NCBI GenBank assembly: GCA_037576215.1
Contig: JBANDB010000003.1
Span: 62,001 to 126,000, forward strand
Length of the DNA stretch: 64,000 nucleotides
From: Armillaria gallica
Taxonomy: Eukaryota; Basidiomycota; Agaricomycetes; Agaricales; Physalacriaceae
Direction: 5' to 3'
The notes beneath the pieces are model-generated. The model had not been told where the DNA came from and made no database searches. It saw nothing but the letters and a program-made list of their open reading frames with translations. This document shows positions 54,277-64,000 of this stretch, piece after piece. The position numbers and the translations under genes are program-made. The number at the start of each line of letters is the position of its first letter. Position 1 is the first letter of the stretch.

Positions 54277-54717
54277 ATGAATCATGGTGCGTGTTGTGGC
54301 CTTTCTTTTGATGATTTGTACATTCATTCCTCCATGACTAGAGGAAATGCCCGTCAAACGTTGGAAGCAATTTAGGCGACGGTGGGGTTTGAAGACAGAG
54401 GATGTATCCGAATGGTGGTGGGATCAGAAAATGTCTGTATCCGAATCGTTCGTGCAATCACGAGTGTCTTTGTGGTATGATAAAGGTAATACTTCTGTCT
54501 GTGATAATGCGCTACAGCTAAATAAAGTAGTCAGAAAAAGTCCACCAATATATCACAAACGTCCTAACCTTCCTGAGATTACGCTTTCCGCCTTCGCAGA
54601 GACTGGTCACGCAGAACCGACCATTCGAGTGTTGAAACAACGATCCTACACTGATAATCAACCAGTGATATCATCGGCTCTTGCTGACACTCCCTGCGCT
54701 AACCTCGGTATCGATGG
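54277..54717 (+). pseudogene. HET-like protein, copy 4, cut off by a gypsy LTR
   Basis: Exon 1 is 54277-54286 (ATG AAT CAT G). Intron 1 (54287-54341, 55 nt) and exon 2 (54342-54485, FRRRWGLKTEDVSEWWWDQK) follow, then exon 3 sequence ITLSAFAETGHAEPTIRVLK and ADTPCANLGIDG. At 54717 the coding stops and an LTR begins, so the HET blocks are missing; they may lie beyond the right edge of the window. Copy 4 also has two extra A bases after the intron-2 acceptor, so splicing there (54486-54534) would break the frame, while retaining that intron keeps it open. It is almost certainly dead. Confidence 0.85.
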
Positions 54718-56042
54718 TGATGAGCCTCCAGGCTCTGTGCGCTCTGAAATCACGGACACCACTTACAATTTATCGCCTATCTCCCTTACGCGGCCTTTCA
54801 CTAAATCAAACGTTGCAAGTCCGGCACAGGTCAAATCATATTAAATTTCCCACTCCACGCGAACTTTCACTCCGATATCTATGAGTCATTGTGCCTCAAG
54901 GCACATTGATTGCCAATCCTTCCGCAGTAAATTAGACACGCGTCATTATTCTGGGCCTTTGCACGTGGACAGAGCCATACGGTCACGCGGTTTAACTACG
55001 CGTAGGCTATGCATAGCTACGGATTCTCAAGAGGCCATATGGATATGCCTTTACAGCTTAGAAATATAGTAGAGATTAGTGAGCCATTAACTGTGGCTGA
55101 GTAAGTAGTAAGTAAATTAGTAAACCTTCCGTAGCTTTATTAGGCTACGCGAACTTTTAATAAGTATGCACAGTAGAGTAGCACACGGTATAGTGAACTA
55201 CGGTTACAAATAGTTCGCTACGCTCACAAATCATGTACTGCGGTTATCAAGCCAAGGCAAAAGTTCGCTTACTTAGCAAGTACAGTTCTGTAGTATAAAA
55301 GATAACGGCCTGTAGATAGAAAAAGGACAGTTCTCCATAGAGGATACATACACCACACATACCACCCAATACACGCGAATTAAAGTTAATATCTCTACGT
55401 TCTTAAGAGATATAACACTTGGCGAAGTTTCTCCAAAAACTCGCTAGCTACCCAGTGTTAAATAACTTGATTCACGTCCTCTCGTCCAAAACACAAGCAA
55501 GGGTATCATATAAAGACTACCTTGTTTGTCATCCTCCTGTCATAAATTCGCATACCTGAAGACTTCAAAGGGTAATCCGTAGCTAGGATTCCGAACTTTA
55601 GTCTCTAACACCAAACAGCATACTGTTCCTATAAGTTAGGAATGATACTAATTCGAGTTTCTCTAGATAAGCCAGCTCCATCTCTGCGTTTCTCTAAAGA
55701 AAGTACGCGAGCATAGGAAAATAGATTCTACCGGAACCGTAGCCAGGATTCTGACACCACATAGTTCGCGCCGCATCTAGGTCGCCCCCGCTCAGCATAC
55801 ATCCACGTTTACGTATCTTTTCCCTTCCAGGAAAGTTCGCGTACATACTTTGAGCCTCTGAACAGCCTTCAGAGAATCATAACAAAGCGTAGCAATACTT
55901 CGCTACACCACCAGGAAGCTACAGTCATCGCACGGAGGTGCAAGACTAGACTCGCTAGAACCTGCCTTCAGATTCTGTGCTTGACTACACTCGCCGTTAC
56001 AGGTCTTGTGTTTTCTGCCCGCAGGAGTCCATAGGTTCATCA
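54718..56042 (+). repeat. 5' LTR of gypsy element 2 (1,325 bp)
   Basis: The ends form a short inverted repeat, TGATGAGCC at the left and GGTTCATCA at the right (one mismatch). TATAAAA at about 55294-55300 is a good promoter candidate. The LTR is rich in TTCGC/GCGAA words. The right boundary is set by the CA end and by the primer site four bases further on. Confidence 0.88.
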
Positions 56043-56045
56043 TTT

Positions 56046-56062
56046 TGGAGCCCACCGCGAGG
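56046..56062 (+). promoter_or_regulatory. Primer-binding site, tRNA type
   Basis: TGGAGCCCACCGCGAGG begins three bases after the LTR. The TGG start is complementary to the CCA end of a tRNA, and the length and place are typical. Which tRNA is used cannot be told without the host's tRNA set. This contrasts with the self-priming site of gypsy element 1. Confidence 0.7.
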
Positions 56063-56095
56063 GGGATAATAGTCAAATTCGACTGTATCTCCTAA

Positions 56096-58528
56096 TTCAC
56101 ACCTTCGACCATTGCTCCTTCAAAGAAGTTTGGTCATAACAAACCCTACGAACCAACAACTTCGCGTCCCTTGCGAAATACTTCGCAACGCCAACAGTGG
56201 CAAAAAGATACCGAGCACTTGAAACCCAAGCCTGCCAACAACCCCACATACGATCCACCCATTCCTAGTTCTTCGACCCTTCCAATAAAGGAAGAAGAAG
56301 ATATCGAATTCTCTATACCAGGAGAATTCTACGACTCGCAGCTAGATATTTCAACTGCGGAACCCTTCGAATTAAGCGAAGAGGATGAAGTCTTGTCCAG
56401 CCTACAACCCACGGAAGAGAATCTTAATTCGGATACCTTCCCCACTGTGTACAATACTGCGGGAAATATCACACCTGCTTTAGGAGACGCATACTCGTTC
56501 AGACCAGACGAGGCCTTAGACTTTACTGAGTTTGGAAGACGTCTTAGTCTTGCCACACAAAGTACCGACACTAGCGAACTTTTAAATTCACCAGAACAAA
56601 CTCCAGCACAAGTTACCACACCGGTAAAAGAAGAAGAAATCCAACCTTATCACATCCCCGTAACAGCACAACCCACCGTTCCATTACAACCTTCCATACA
56701 AACCAAACCCACCGTTGTTCTACCAACCCCAATGTCGAACCCAGGCCAAGCTGGAGGAGCACAACCCATTGCAGCAGCTGCTATGAGCACGCGAATGCCT
56801 TTCTGAAGGGAGCGTAGCGCCCCTACGATATTCGATGAAGCCAATCCAGGTCGCGAACTTTCGCGATACCTACAAGACCTGGAAGCTCTTTTTACACGTT
56901 ACAGTATCACTGATAATGCGGAAAAGAAGAAATGGTTGACTCATTATCCTGGCGTCGCCGTTGCGGACTTTTGGGAGAGCCTAGCCGAATTCGCGGATGC
57001 AAACAGTACCTATGAACAGCTTAAAACCACCATCATTAAGCAATACCCAGACGCAGACGCTAATCGAAAGTACGAGCGAATGGATATTGAAAGAGTAGTG
57101 GGCAAATATGCTCGTGAAATTTCTTCATTAGCTGAACTCAGAACGTACTATAGGGAATTCTACCCTAAGGCACAGTTCCTAGAGTCCAAGAAGAGACTTT
57201 CTGGTTCGGAAATCAGCAATTTATTCAGCAAAGGATTCCCTGATAATGTCTGGGAAGGAATAATGCGCCGACTCCAGATTAAACTCCCCGATCATTTCCC
57301 TTCGGACCCATACACACTCAGCAAAATATATGAGGCTGCCCAGTTCGTTCTGCAAGGAACCAGTCGAGGAGAAAGTCTCTACACAAGTGCACCCCAACCA
57401 TACCAGGCTGGGGCAGGATACGCGACATATAATCCTCCCGTGGTTTCGTCAATACCACAGGCATACACCTCTAGAATGCCAGATCCAGTGGTAGTAAAAC
57501 CAGAACCTTCCGAAATATCCTTGCATCTCCAAGCCATTGAAGAAAAGATAGCTCAATTGGCACAAATGCAGATACAGGATAAACAAGATCGACAGCAGAG
57601 AAGGAATAATTACGGGACAGGCCCGCAATCGTTATATGCTAGCTCTCCCTCAACGAGAGATGGCAATTGCGGATTCTGCGGACAAAGAGGACATTACATT
57701 AACTCTTGCGAAGATATTGATGTAAAAATTCGCGAAGGAAAATGCCGCAGGAACACCAAAAATCATATCGTGTTACCTACGGGTGCTTATCTCCCAAAGG
57801 GCTTACCCGGCAATTGTCTTGCAGACAAAATCGAGGAATGGCATCAACAGAACCCCGGTCAATTGGGTGCTGTAACTACCATGATGCAATTCATCAGGGA
57901 ACCCCTTACGTTTGTCAAAAATGCGGAACAATACGCTCAGCTAGTGGACAAAAGATCCTTACCAGCCAATATGACCATCACGCAACGTGTCGAAGCTCTC
58001 ATAGCCAAGACAGGGTCTATTGAAAAGGAACTACAGAGTCTACAGCAATGCGCTGACGCTTCAGAGGATGAAACCTTAAAGACTTGGTTTAAACAAGTGG
58101 AAGTTCACGTCCCTCGTCTAACCCGACAGAACCTGGTTCGCAACATAGATAAAAGTTCGGAAAAGAAGTCAGCACCCGAAACTTCGAAAGAGATCCCTGC
58201 TCCAACGCAACCCACAAAAACAACGGGTAGACCCACTCGGAATAGTCAAAAGGCGGCCGGGGAACCTGAAAAGCAAAAATCCGTCAAGAAAGCGCAGCCA
58301 AAAGGGGATGAATACGATCGCGAACTTACCCCAGACTTTGATGATATGCCATCACTTGTCGACGTCTCCGATTCAGACGATAGTGATACGGAAACACGTT
58401 CTCCACAAACTGAGGAAAACGACGCAAAAGAGGCAGAGGCCATTAAAGCTATCACTCCTACAGTTAAGGAGGATAAGCGAAGCAAAAGGACGGAAAAGGA
58501 TGTAACTTCGGTTCCGAACTCGACCTGA
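56096..58528 (+). pseudogene. Gag region of gypsy element 2
   Basis: Frame 2 is open from 56096 to 58528 except for a TGA at 56804-56806. The N-terminal 200 residues are acidic and proline-rich. A capsid-like core follows (ELSRYLQDLEALFTRYS, NVWEGIMRRLQIKLPDHFP). A zinc knuckle CGFCGQRGHYINSC (CCHC, near 57667) comes next, then a lysine- and acid-rich tail. No in-frame ATG lies near the start, so the true start codon may be lost or reached another way. TGA 58526 separates this part from protease, but the frame is the same beyond it, so gag and pol were probably one reading frame. Confidence 0.85.
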
Positions 58529-61500
58529 CAATCAGGGAAGGAATCCTCCCTTGATCGAATGGAAGAAGCTATCCCCGAAGATATCCATCCTTTTGCTTCG
58601 GTCAGACCAGCCAATTATGCCCCACCCGTTGATCGGAACATAGGCGCAAAGCCTGATTACCGAAAGAAAGTACGGGATCACGAACCGGCATACCGCACTA
58701 AAGCACCTATAGAAGATGCTTTGGTAGCTAGGAATGTCTACGAGCGAACAATGGATGCTCCAGTCACCTTGTCCCAACGCGAATTATTCTCGTTATCGCC
58801 CGAAATTAGGGACATGACGAAAGACGACATCACGAAACGGAAAGTTCCACCTACTGTCGAACATTTTAAGAATGATGTTTCGTACACTGGACCCGGAACG
58901 GTGGAGATCAAAGTACCATCTGGAGATCCTGAAGTAACAACTACGCTATTATATGGACCTCCGAATCCCGTAGTTCAGACCTTTGAACAAGTCAAGGTTG
59001 AAAAAGTTCGCAAAGATCCACCAGAAGGATCTTTTGTAGTGCAGGATCCATACGAGGCTCACATCAAGAAAGGCGAAAAGATAGGCCCCCTTAAATGCAC
59101 GGCTGAATCCATTGCCTTGCGGTCGATATTGCCTATCGTAGATCATCAGTTAAAGGTCGAATGCATCATTGATCCGGGATCCCAAGTAATCTCGATGTCG
59201 GAAACAGTGTGTCATCGCCTTGGGTTGACCTATGACCCCACTGTGATTATAGACATGCAGTCAGCCAACGGAACGTTAAATAGTTCGTTGGGGCTTGCAA
59301 GAAATGTCGCATTCCTATTTGGAGACATCACCTTGTACCTGCAAGTACATGTCATACGACAATCCGTATATGACATCTTACTCGGGCGACCGTTCGATAC
59401 GCTTACCCAGAGTATAGTTCGGAACTACGAGAATCAGGACCAGACCATCACGATCCATGATCCTAATACGGGAAAAACCGCGACTATCCCAACCAGACCT
59501 AGGGGCCGCATTAGACTCATGACGAATGACCCGTATCAGGAAGAAGATGACCCTTGACTAGATGATAGGCTACAAGATCAAGAAGAAGTGGCCATAGTCA
59601 TTGAGTTAGATGCAAATCAAAACCCTATCATTTCCGCATACGCTACTAGTACCGGATTCGAAGCCTCACAAATACCAGCGCAGTATTTGACTGCCTGCGA
59701 TCCTACGCGAATTAATATCCCCTCCACACAAGAAATAAACAACGATAATGGACCATTAGCCAGTCCGCGAACTAAAAGTTCGGAAAAGATTATGCCCATA
59801 TACACACAAAGTTCAGAAAAGAAACCCCACTCCAAAAAGGATCTACAACCTCTCGAGTACATGTACAATCTATACGGCTCGAATATAATCGGTGATGAAA
59901 ACTATGAACCTTGGTTTGAAAAGACCGCGTCCATATACGCCAGCAAGAAGTATAAGCCGGTAGCATTGAAAACCAAACCAGTGTTAGCCACGCTACCCGA
60001 CAAATTCAGGATAATTCGCAACATTAAGGGAGATCCTTTAAAAGACTTACCTGAATTATCACCTTGCCCACCCGAATTTAATTCCACTACTCGATATACC
60101 ACGGAAAGGAAAGAGTATATCGACTTGATCCACAATGACGATTTCCTATGGGAAGAAGAAAGAAAGCTTATGCACCACTTCATGTGTGTACAAGATCAGG
60201 CTTTTGCTTGGGAAGACTCGGAAAGAGGGAGTTTTAGACAAGACTTCTTCCCTCCTATCGATATCCCGGTTGTAGAACATACTCCGTGGGTATTGCGAAA
60301 TATTCCTATACCCCCAGGAATATATAGCGAGGTCTGCAAGATTATAAAAACTAAGCTAGACGCCGGAGTATATGAACCATCAAATTCCTCCTACCGTTCT
60401 CGCTGGTTTACAGTCCTCAAGAAAGATGGAAAGAGTCTACGAATCGTCCATAGCCTGGAACCCCTTAATGAGGTTACCATTGCACATTCGGGATTACCCC
60501 CTACTACCGACCAACTGGCAGAAAACTTCGCAGGCAGAGCTTGTGGAGCTACGTTAGATTTATTTGTCGGATACGATGAGAGAGTACTAGCAGAAAGTTC
60601 GCGAGATCTCACAACTTTCCAAACACCTTATGGAGCATTGAGATTGGTAACCCTACCGATGGGATGGACCAACTCGGTTCCGATATTTCATGACGACGTT
60701 ACCTTCATCTTGCAACCCGAAATTCCTCAGTATACGATACCGTACATTGATGATGTACCAGTACGGGGACCAGAAACACGCTACGAGATTGGAAACACCT
60801 ACAAGACTATACCAGAAAATTCGGGTATTCGAAGATTTGTTTGGGAACACTTTTCAAACCTGAATAGGATAGTACAACGCATGAAATATTGCGGAGGTAC
60901 TTTCTCAGGCAAGAAAGCATACTTATGCTGCCCAGAAATAATAGTGATAGGGCACCGGTGCACTTATACTGGCTGCCTACCATTACCAAGCATAGTCGAC
61001 CCAATAATTCGCTGGGGACCTTGTAAAGATATCTCGGATGCAAGGGCTTTCGTCGGAACAGCAGGAGTGTTGAGGAACTTCATAGAAAACTTCGCAGAGA
61101 GATCGCTTCCCCTCACCAGGTTATTCCGTAAGGAAGCGGAATTCAAATTCGAAAAAGAGGAAATACAGGCACAAGAAGACTTGAAACAAGCTGTGCGAAA
61201 TAGCCCGGCCTTAAAACCGATAAATTATAATTCCTCAGGAGCCATAATACTCGCAGTCGATACGGGACCGGCAGCCGTCGGCTACTACCTAGCTCAATGC
61301 AACCCTGACGATCTGTCAATCAGAAACTTCGCAAGATTTGGATCGATCACATTGAATCCTTGCGAATGCGGATATTCGCAAGCCAAAAGAGAAATATACG
61401 GGCTATATAGGGCACTAGGCGATTGCAAATTATACCTTATAGGTCTTCCGACCTTTGTGGTAGAAGTTGATGCAAGCGCAATTAAAGGAATGCTTAAAAA

Positions 61501-63202
61501 CCCGGACATCGCACCCTCAGCAGCAGTAAACCGTTGGATTATTGGAATATTATCCTTCCACTTCGTGCTAGTACATGTTCCTGGTACTAGACATGGACCA
61601 GACGGCCTATCACAAAGACCTCCTCAAGAAGGGGATCCGCCACCACCGGAAGATGGGATGGATGATTTCCTACATACCCACTACGGTTTACTACAAACTT
61701 CGCAAATCCACTCTATATTCTCGATAACTGCAGAGGATACAGAAAGTTCACAAGAATCAAATAGTTCGCTCACATACGATGACGTCCCACACACCGCACA
61801 ACAAATACTACGCGATAAAAGACTCAAGTGCATCCTACAATGGCACACCAAGTTAGAACGGCCACAAGGATACAACGAGGAAGACTACGCAAAGTTTATG
61901 CGCTACGCAATGAATTTCTTCGAAAAAGATAATAAACTGTGGCATAAAAATTCGCAAGGAAAGCATCAGCGTGTCATACCCCAGTCAAAACGAATTGAGA
62001 TCATGATATCCTGTCATGACAAGGTAGCACATAAAGGATTTTATGCTACCCACGAATTAATAAAAATTCGTTACTGGTGGCCTGACATGAAGGCCGATAT
62101 CGCTTGGTATGTTCGAACTTGTCACTTGTGTCAAGTTCGTCAAACCCGGCAAATCTACTTGCCTGCAACTGTTGCCATACCCGCACCTCTATTCTCAAAG
62201 ATGTACATGGACACGATGATCATGCCTATGTCTGGACAATACAAATATATTGTGCAAGGGCGTTGTTCCATGAGTCATTACCCAGAGTTTAGATGCTTGT
62301 GAAGAGAAACTGCGCGTACCATAGGAGAATGGATTTTCGAAGATATCCTGTGTCGATGGGGAGCTCTAGTAGAAATCGTAACCGATAATGGAAAAGCCTT
62401 CGTAGCAGCCATAGGCTACCTCAGCAAGAAATATCACATCAACCATATCCGAATCTCTGGTTATAATTCGCGAGCCAACGGAATAGCTGAAAGACCACAC
62501 TTTGATGTCAGACAAGGATTATTCAAAGCGTCGGATGGAGACCAAAAGAAATGGAGCCAGAATGTGTATTCAGTATTCTGGGCAGACAGGATAACTACGC
62601 GAAGACGGATGGGCTGCTCCCCGTATTTTGCAGCCACGGGTACCGAACCTTTGCTACCACTCGACATAGTGGAGTCCACTTGGCTAATGCCACCACCTAA
62701 TAACATCATAAACACCACTTCACTTATTGCACGATGAGCAATCAGCCTCCAAAAACGATCCGAAGATTTAGAACGCATCAAATCAAAAGTATACGAAGCC
62801 AGGCGACGTGCGGCCCTAAAGTTCGAAGAAGACTATCAGTACTCTATTAAAGACTTTAACTTCGAAAAAGGAAGTCTAGTCTTAATGAGAAACACGCAAA
62901 TAGAAAAGGCCTTGAATAGGAAAATGTGTCCCCGGTACTTGGGACCCTTAGTGGTTCTAGGACGGAACAAGGGCGGAGCCTACATCTTGTGCGAACTAGA
63001 TGGTTCAACGTTTGCTAGACCAATAGCGGCGTATCGATTGATTCCGTACTTTGCGCGGCAAAAGATAGATCTTCCGGATATCAACGCAATCATTGATGTC
63101 CCCGAGGCCAGAATGAAACAGTTGCTTGATTCCAATCAAGAGGATACATTGGACGAGCTACCTGATGATGAAGGAGACCATAATGAAGCGGAACTTGTTT
63201 AA
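58529..63202 (+). pseudogene. Pol of gypsy element 2: protease, reverse transcriptase, RNase H, integrase
   Basis: Frame 2 continues from gag to TAA 63202, broken by TGA at 59555, 62300 and 62735 only. The protease has VECIIDPGSQVISMS (DPG in place of the usual D-S/T-G) and YDILLGRPFD. The reverse transcriptase has SRWFTVLKKDGKSLRIVHS, then TLDLFVGYDE, LPMGWTNSVP and PYIDDVPVRG (catalytic YIDD, near 60740). RNase H acidic positions appear in LAVDTGPAAVGYYL, KREIYGLYRA and VEVDASAIKG. The integrase has CHDKVAHKGF, then CHLCQ (HHCC), MYMDTMIM (D), VTDNGKAF (D) and ANGIAERPHF (E). I see no chromodomain; the C-terminal part reads KMCPRYLGPLVVLGRN. Two of the TGA codons sit beside arginine-rich contexts typical of CGA loss. 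Confidence 0.93.
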
Positions 63203-63398
63203 TCAAACCAATGTTTGGGAGTGGAATCCCTTCGCAAGCTATACAATTGTGAGGGGGGGGATCTACCGAACTATACACGGTCTCTACATGCTAAAAAGTA
63301 CTACGACGTTGGTTGAACAACGTAAAAAGATATGCGGCTACAGGAAACTACGTGCGACTAAGGTCCATGCCTTCGAATTGAAACTACGCGCCGATTGC
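63203..63398. other. Gap between pol and the antisense gene
   Basis: It contains a purine run GTGAGGGGGGGATC at 63250-63263. Such a tract often marks the plus-strand primer before a 3' LTR, but no LTR start follows. Confidence 0.4.
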
Positions 63399-64000
63399 TT
63401 ACCACCAGGAGGCACCCTTGCCTTTCGAACTCTTGCGAGCACGAACAGGAGAAGGAAGAGGGGGGCCGAAAGTATTACTGGGGTCTGCACGCTTCTCTTC
63501 CAATTTGGCTCGAACGATACGATACTCGGACGTGAGGGTAGCGCGAACTTTCAAAAGAGCAAATAGCTCACGCGTGTTAACCTCAATCCTGGAGAATAAG
63601 GAATCGCAGGAAGCCACGAGAGAAGCTAAGGTTTCAGGACCATCGAAGGTCAACTGGCGCCAATTCAACGCAGCGTATGCATGCGCAGAATCCTCGACCT
63701 CCTGAGCACACGAACTTTCAGACGTACTCGCACCGGCTATCATTCTGGGGAAGAAAGTTAGCTAAGGATCAAAATATAAATTAGCGAACTTACCGCTGAT
63801 TGGACCGTACAGAGCAGTAGACAACGTCATCGAATCAATCTTAGCCATCACGGAATCAATAGCCTCGTCAGATTCCTCAACAAAGGGGAAAGATAGTACG
63901 TTGCGGTCAGGGACACCTCCTACGCAAGTTCGGCCCCAATGCCTAGCACAATTAGTGCACTCCACCTTCAAACCAAGGAAGGTGCACTCCTCGTGTTTGG
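63399..64000 (-). CDS. Spliced antisense gene carried by gypsy element 2, cysteine-bearing protein, 5' end outside the window
   Basis: On the minus strand, exon A (64000 edge to 63794) and exon B (63736 to 63399) join in frame across a 57-nt GT-AG intron (63737-63793, GTAAGT to GATAG). Exon A starts within the frame and encodes EECTFLGLKVECTNCARHW and RTCVGGVPDRN, a cluster of at least four cysteines that could bind zinc. Exon B encodes a helical, coiled-coil-like stretch (TLASLVASCDSLFSRIEVNT, then RELFALLKVRATL) and ends in a basic tail (RARKSSKGKGASWW). It is open for about 180 residues with no stop, although pol on the other strand is dead. Antisense extra genes between pol and the 3' LTR occur in some retroelements. 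Function unknown; zinc or nucleic-acid binding is inference. Confidence 0.6.

Larger units (their letters stand above)
54718..64000 (+). mobile_element. Second Ty3/gypsy element, inserted in HET copy 4, right end outside the window
   Basis: It has a 5' LTR (54718-56042), primer site, gag, protease, reverse transcriptase, RNase H and integrase in the gypsy order, then an antisense gene. The 3' LTR is not reached. The LTR starts TGATGAGCCTCCAGGCTCTG, the same 20 bases as the layer-2 solo LTR at 36004, but the rest of the LTR differs, so it is a related family. The left flank is ATGG, matching the A(C/T)GG target of the solo LTRs. Coding is one frame with 5 TGA stops, so this copy is inactive. 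Confidence 0.93.

Noticed and set aside
29845..63202. TGA read as a sense codon in this organism
   Set aside because: The intact HET genes use ordinary stops and their sequence has no internal TGA; CGA to TGA decay of repeats explains the pattern more simply.
63250..63263. Polypurine tract marking a 3' LTR
   Set aside because: No TGATGAGCC start follows, and the antisense gene lies beyond it, so the 3' LTR is further right.

Overview
The window looks like a gene-poor, repeat-rich stretch of a filamentous basidiomycete genome, probably a mushroom-forming Agaricomycete. The signs are short GT-AG introns of 45-65 nt, HET-like proteins with the motifs ISHAWV, WLDxLCLRQ and AWTLQE, a chromodomain Ty3/gypsy element and a LINE. 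I saw no bacterial operon, rRNA gene or convincing tRNA gene. The species cannot be named from this sequence.

Layout. 0-3.1 kb: 3' part of a LINE (reverse transcriptase, RNase H, zinc motif) broken by one TAG. 3.2-29.3 kb: a degraded segmental array with a period of about 10-11 kb. Each unit holds relics of intron-containing genes I do not recognise, then a conserved upstream block, then a HET-like gene. There are four HET copies: copy 1 (3.4-5.2 kb, frameshifted), copy 2 (14.8-16.6 kb, intact), copy 3 (25.0-26.9 kb, intact) and copy 4 (54.3-54.7 kb, cut by a retrotransposon). Comparing copies gives a three-exon structure with a 10-nt first coding exon. MITEs sit at 6.0 kb (hAT type, 8-bp target duplication) and as a 161-bp pair at 14.1 and 21.3 kb.

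29.4-42.4 kb: a complete but dead gypsy chromovirus with 403-408 bp LTRs, AAAAT target duplications and a Tf1/sushi-like self-primer site. Its pol carries a solo LTR, which carries a second solo LTR, beside which lies a third LTR-like segment. All these inner insertions use an A(C/T)GG target. 42.4-54.3 kb: more relics of the array, interrupted by a TIR element (45.7-47.5 kb), nested inverted-repeat elements (49.6-51.0 kb) and a TA-flanked MITE (51.3 kb).

54.7 kb to the end: a second gypsy family inserted in HET copy 4. It has a 1.3-kb 5' LTR, a tRNA-type primer site, one continuous gag-pol frame broken only by TGA, and a spliced gene on the opposite strand downstream of pol that encodes a cysteine-bearing protein.

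Two processes explain much of the window: duplication of a HET-gene unit, and repeat decay by C-to-T change at CpG. All 14 assigned in-frame stops in the first gypsy element and all 5 in the second are TGA, several where the family has arginine. Repeat copies next to the first element have lost CpG sites that their sister copies keep. Only HET copies 2 and 3 look able to make full-length host proteins.
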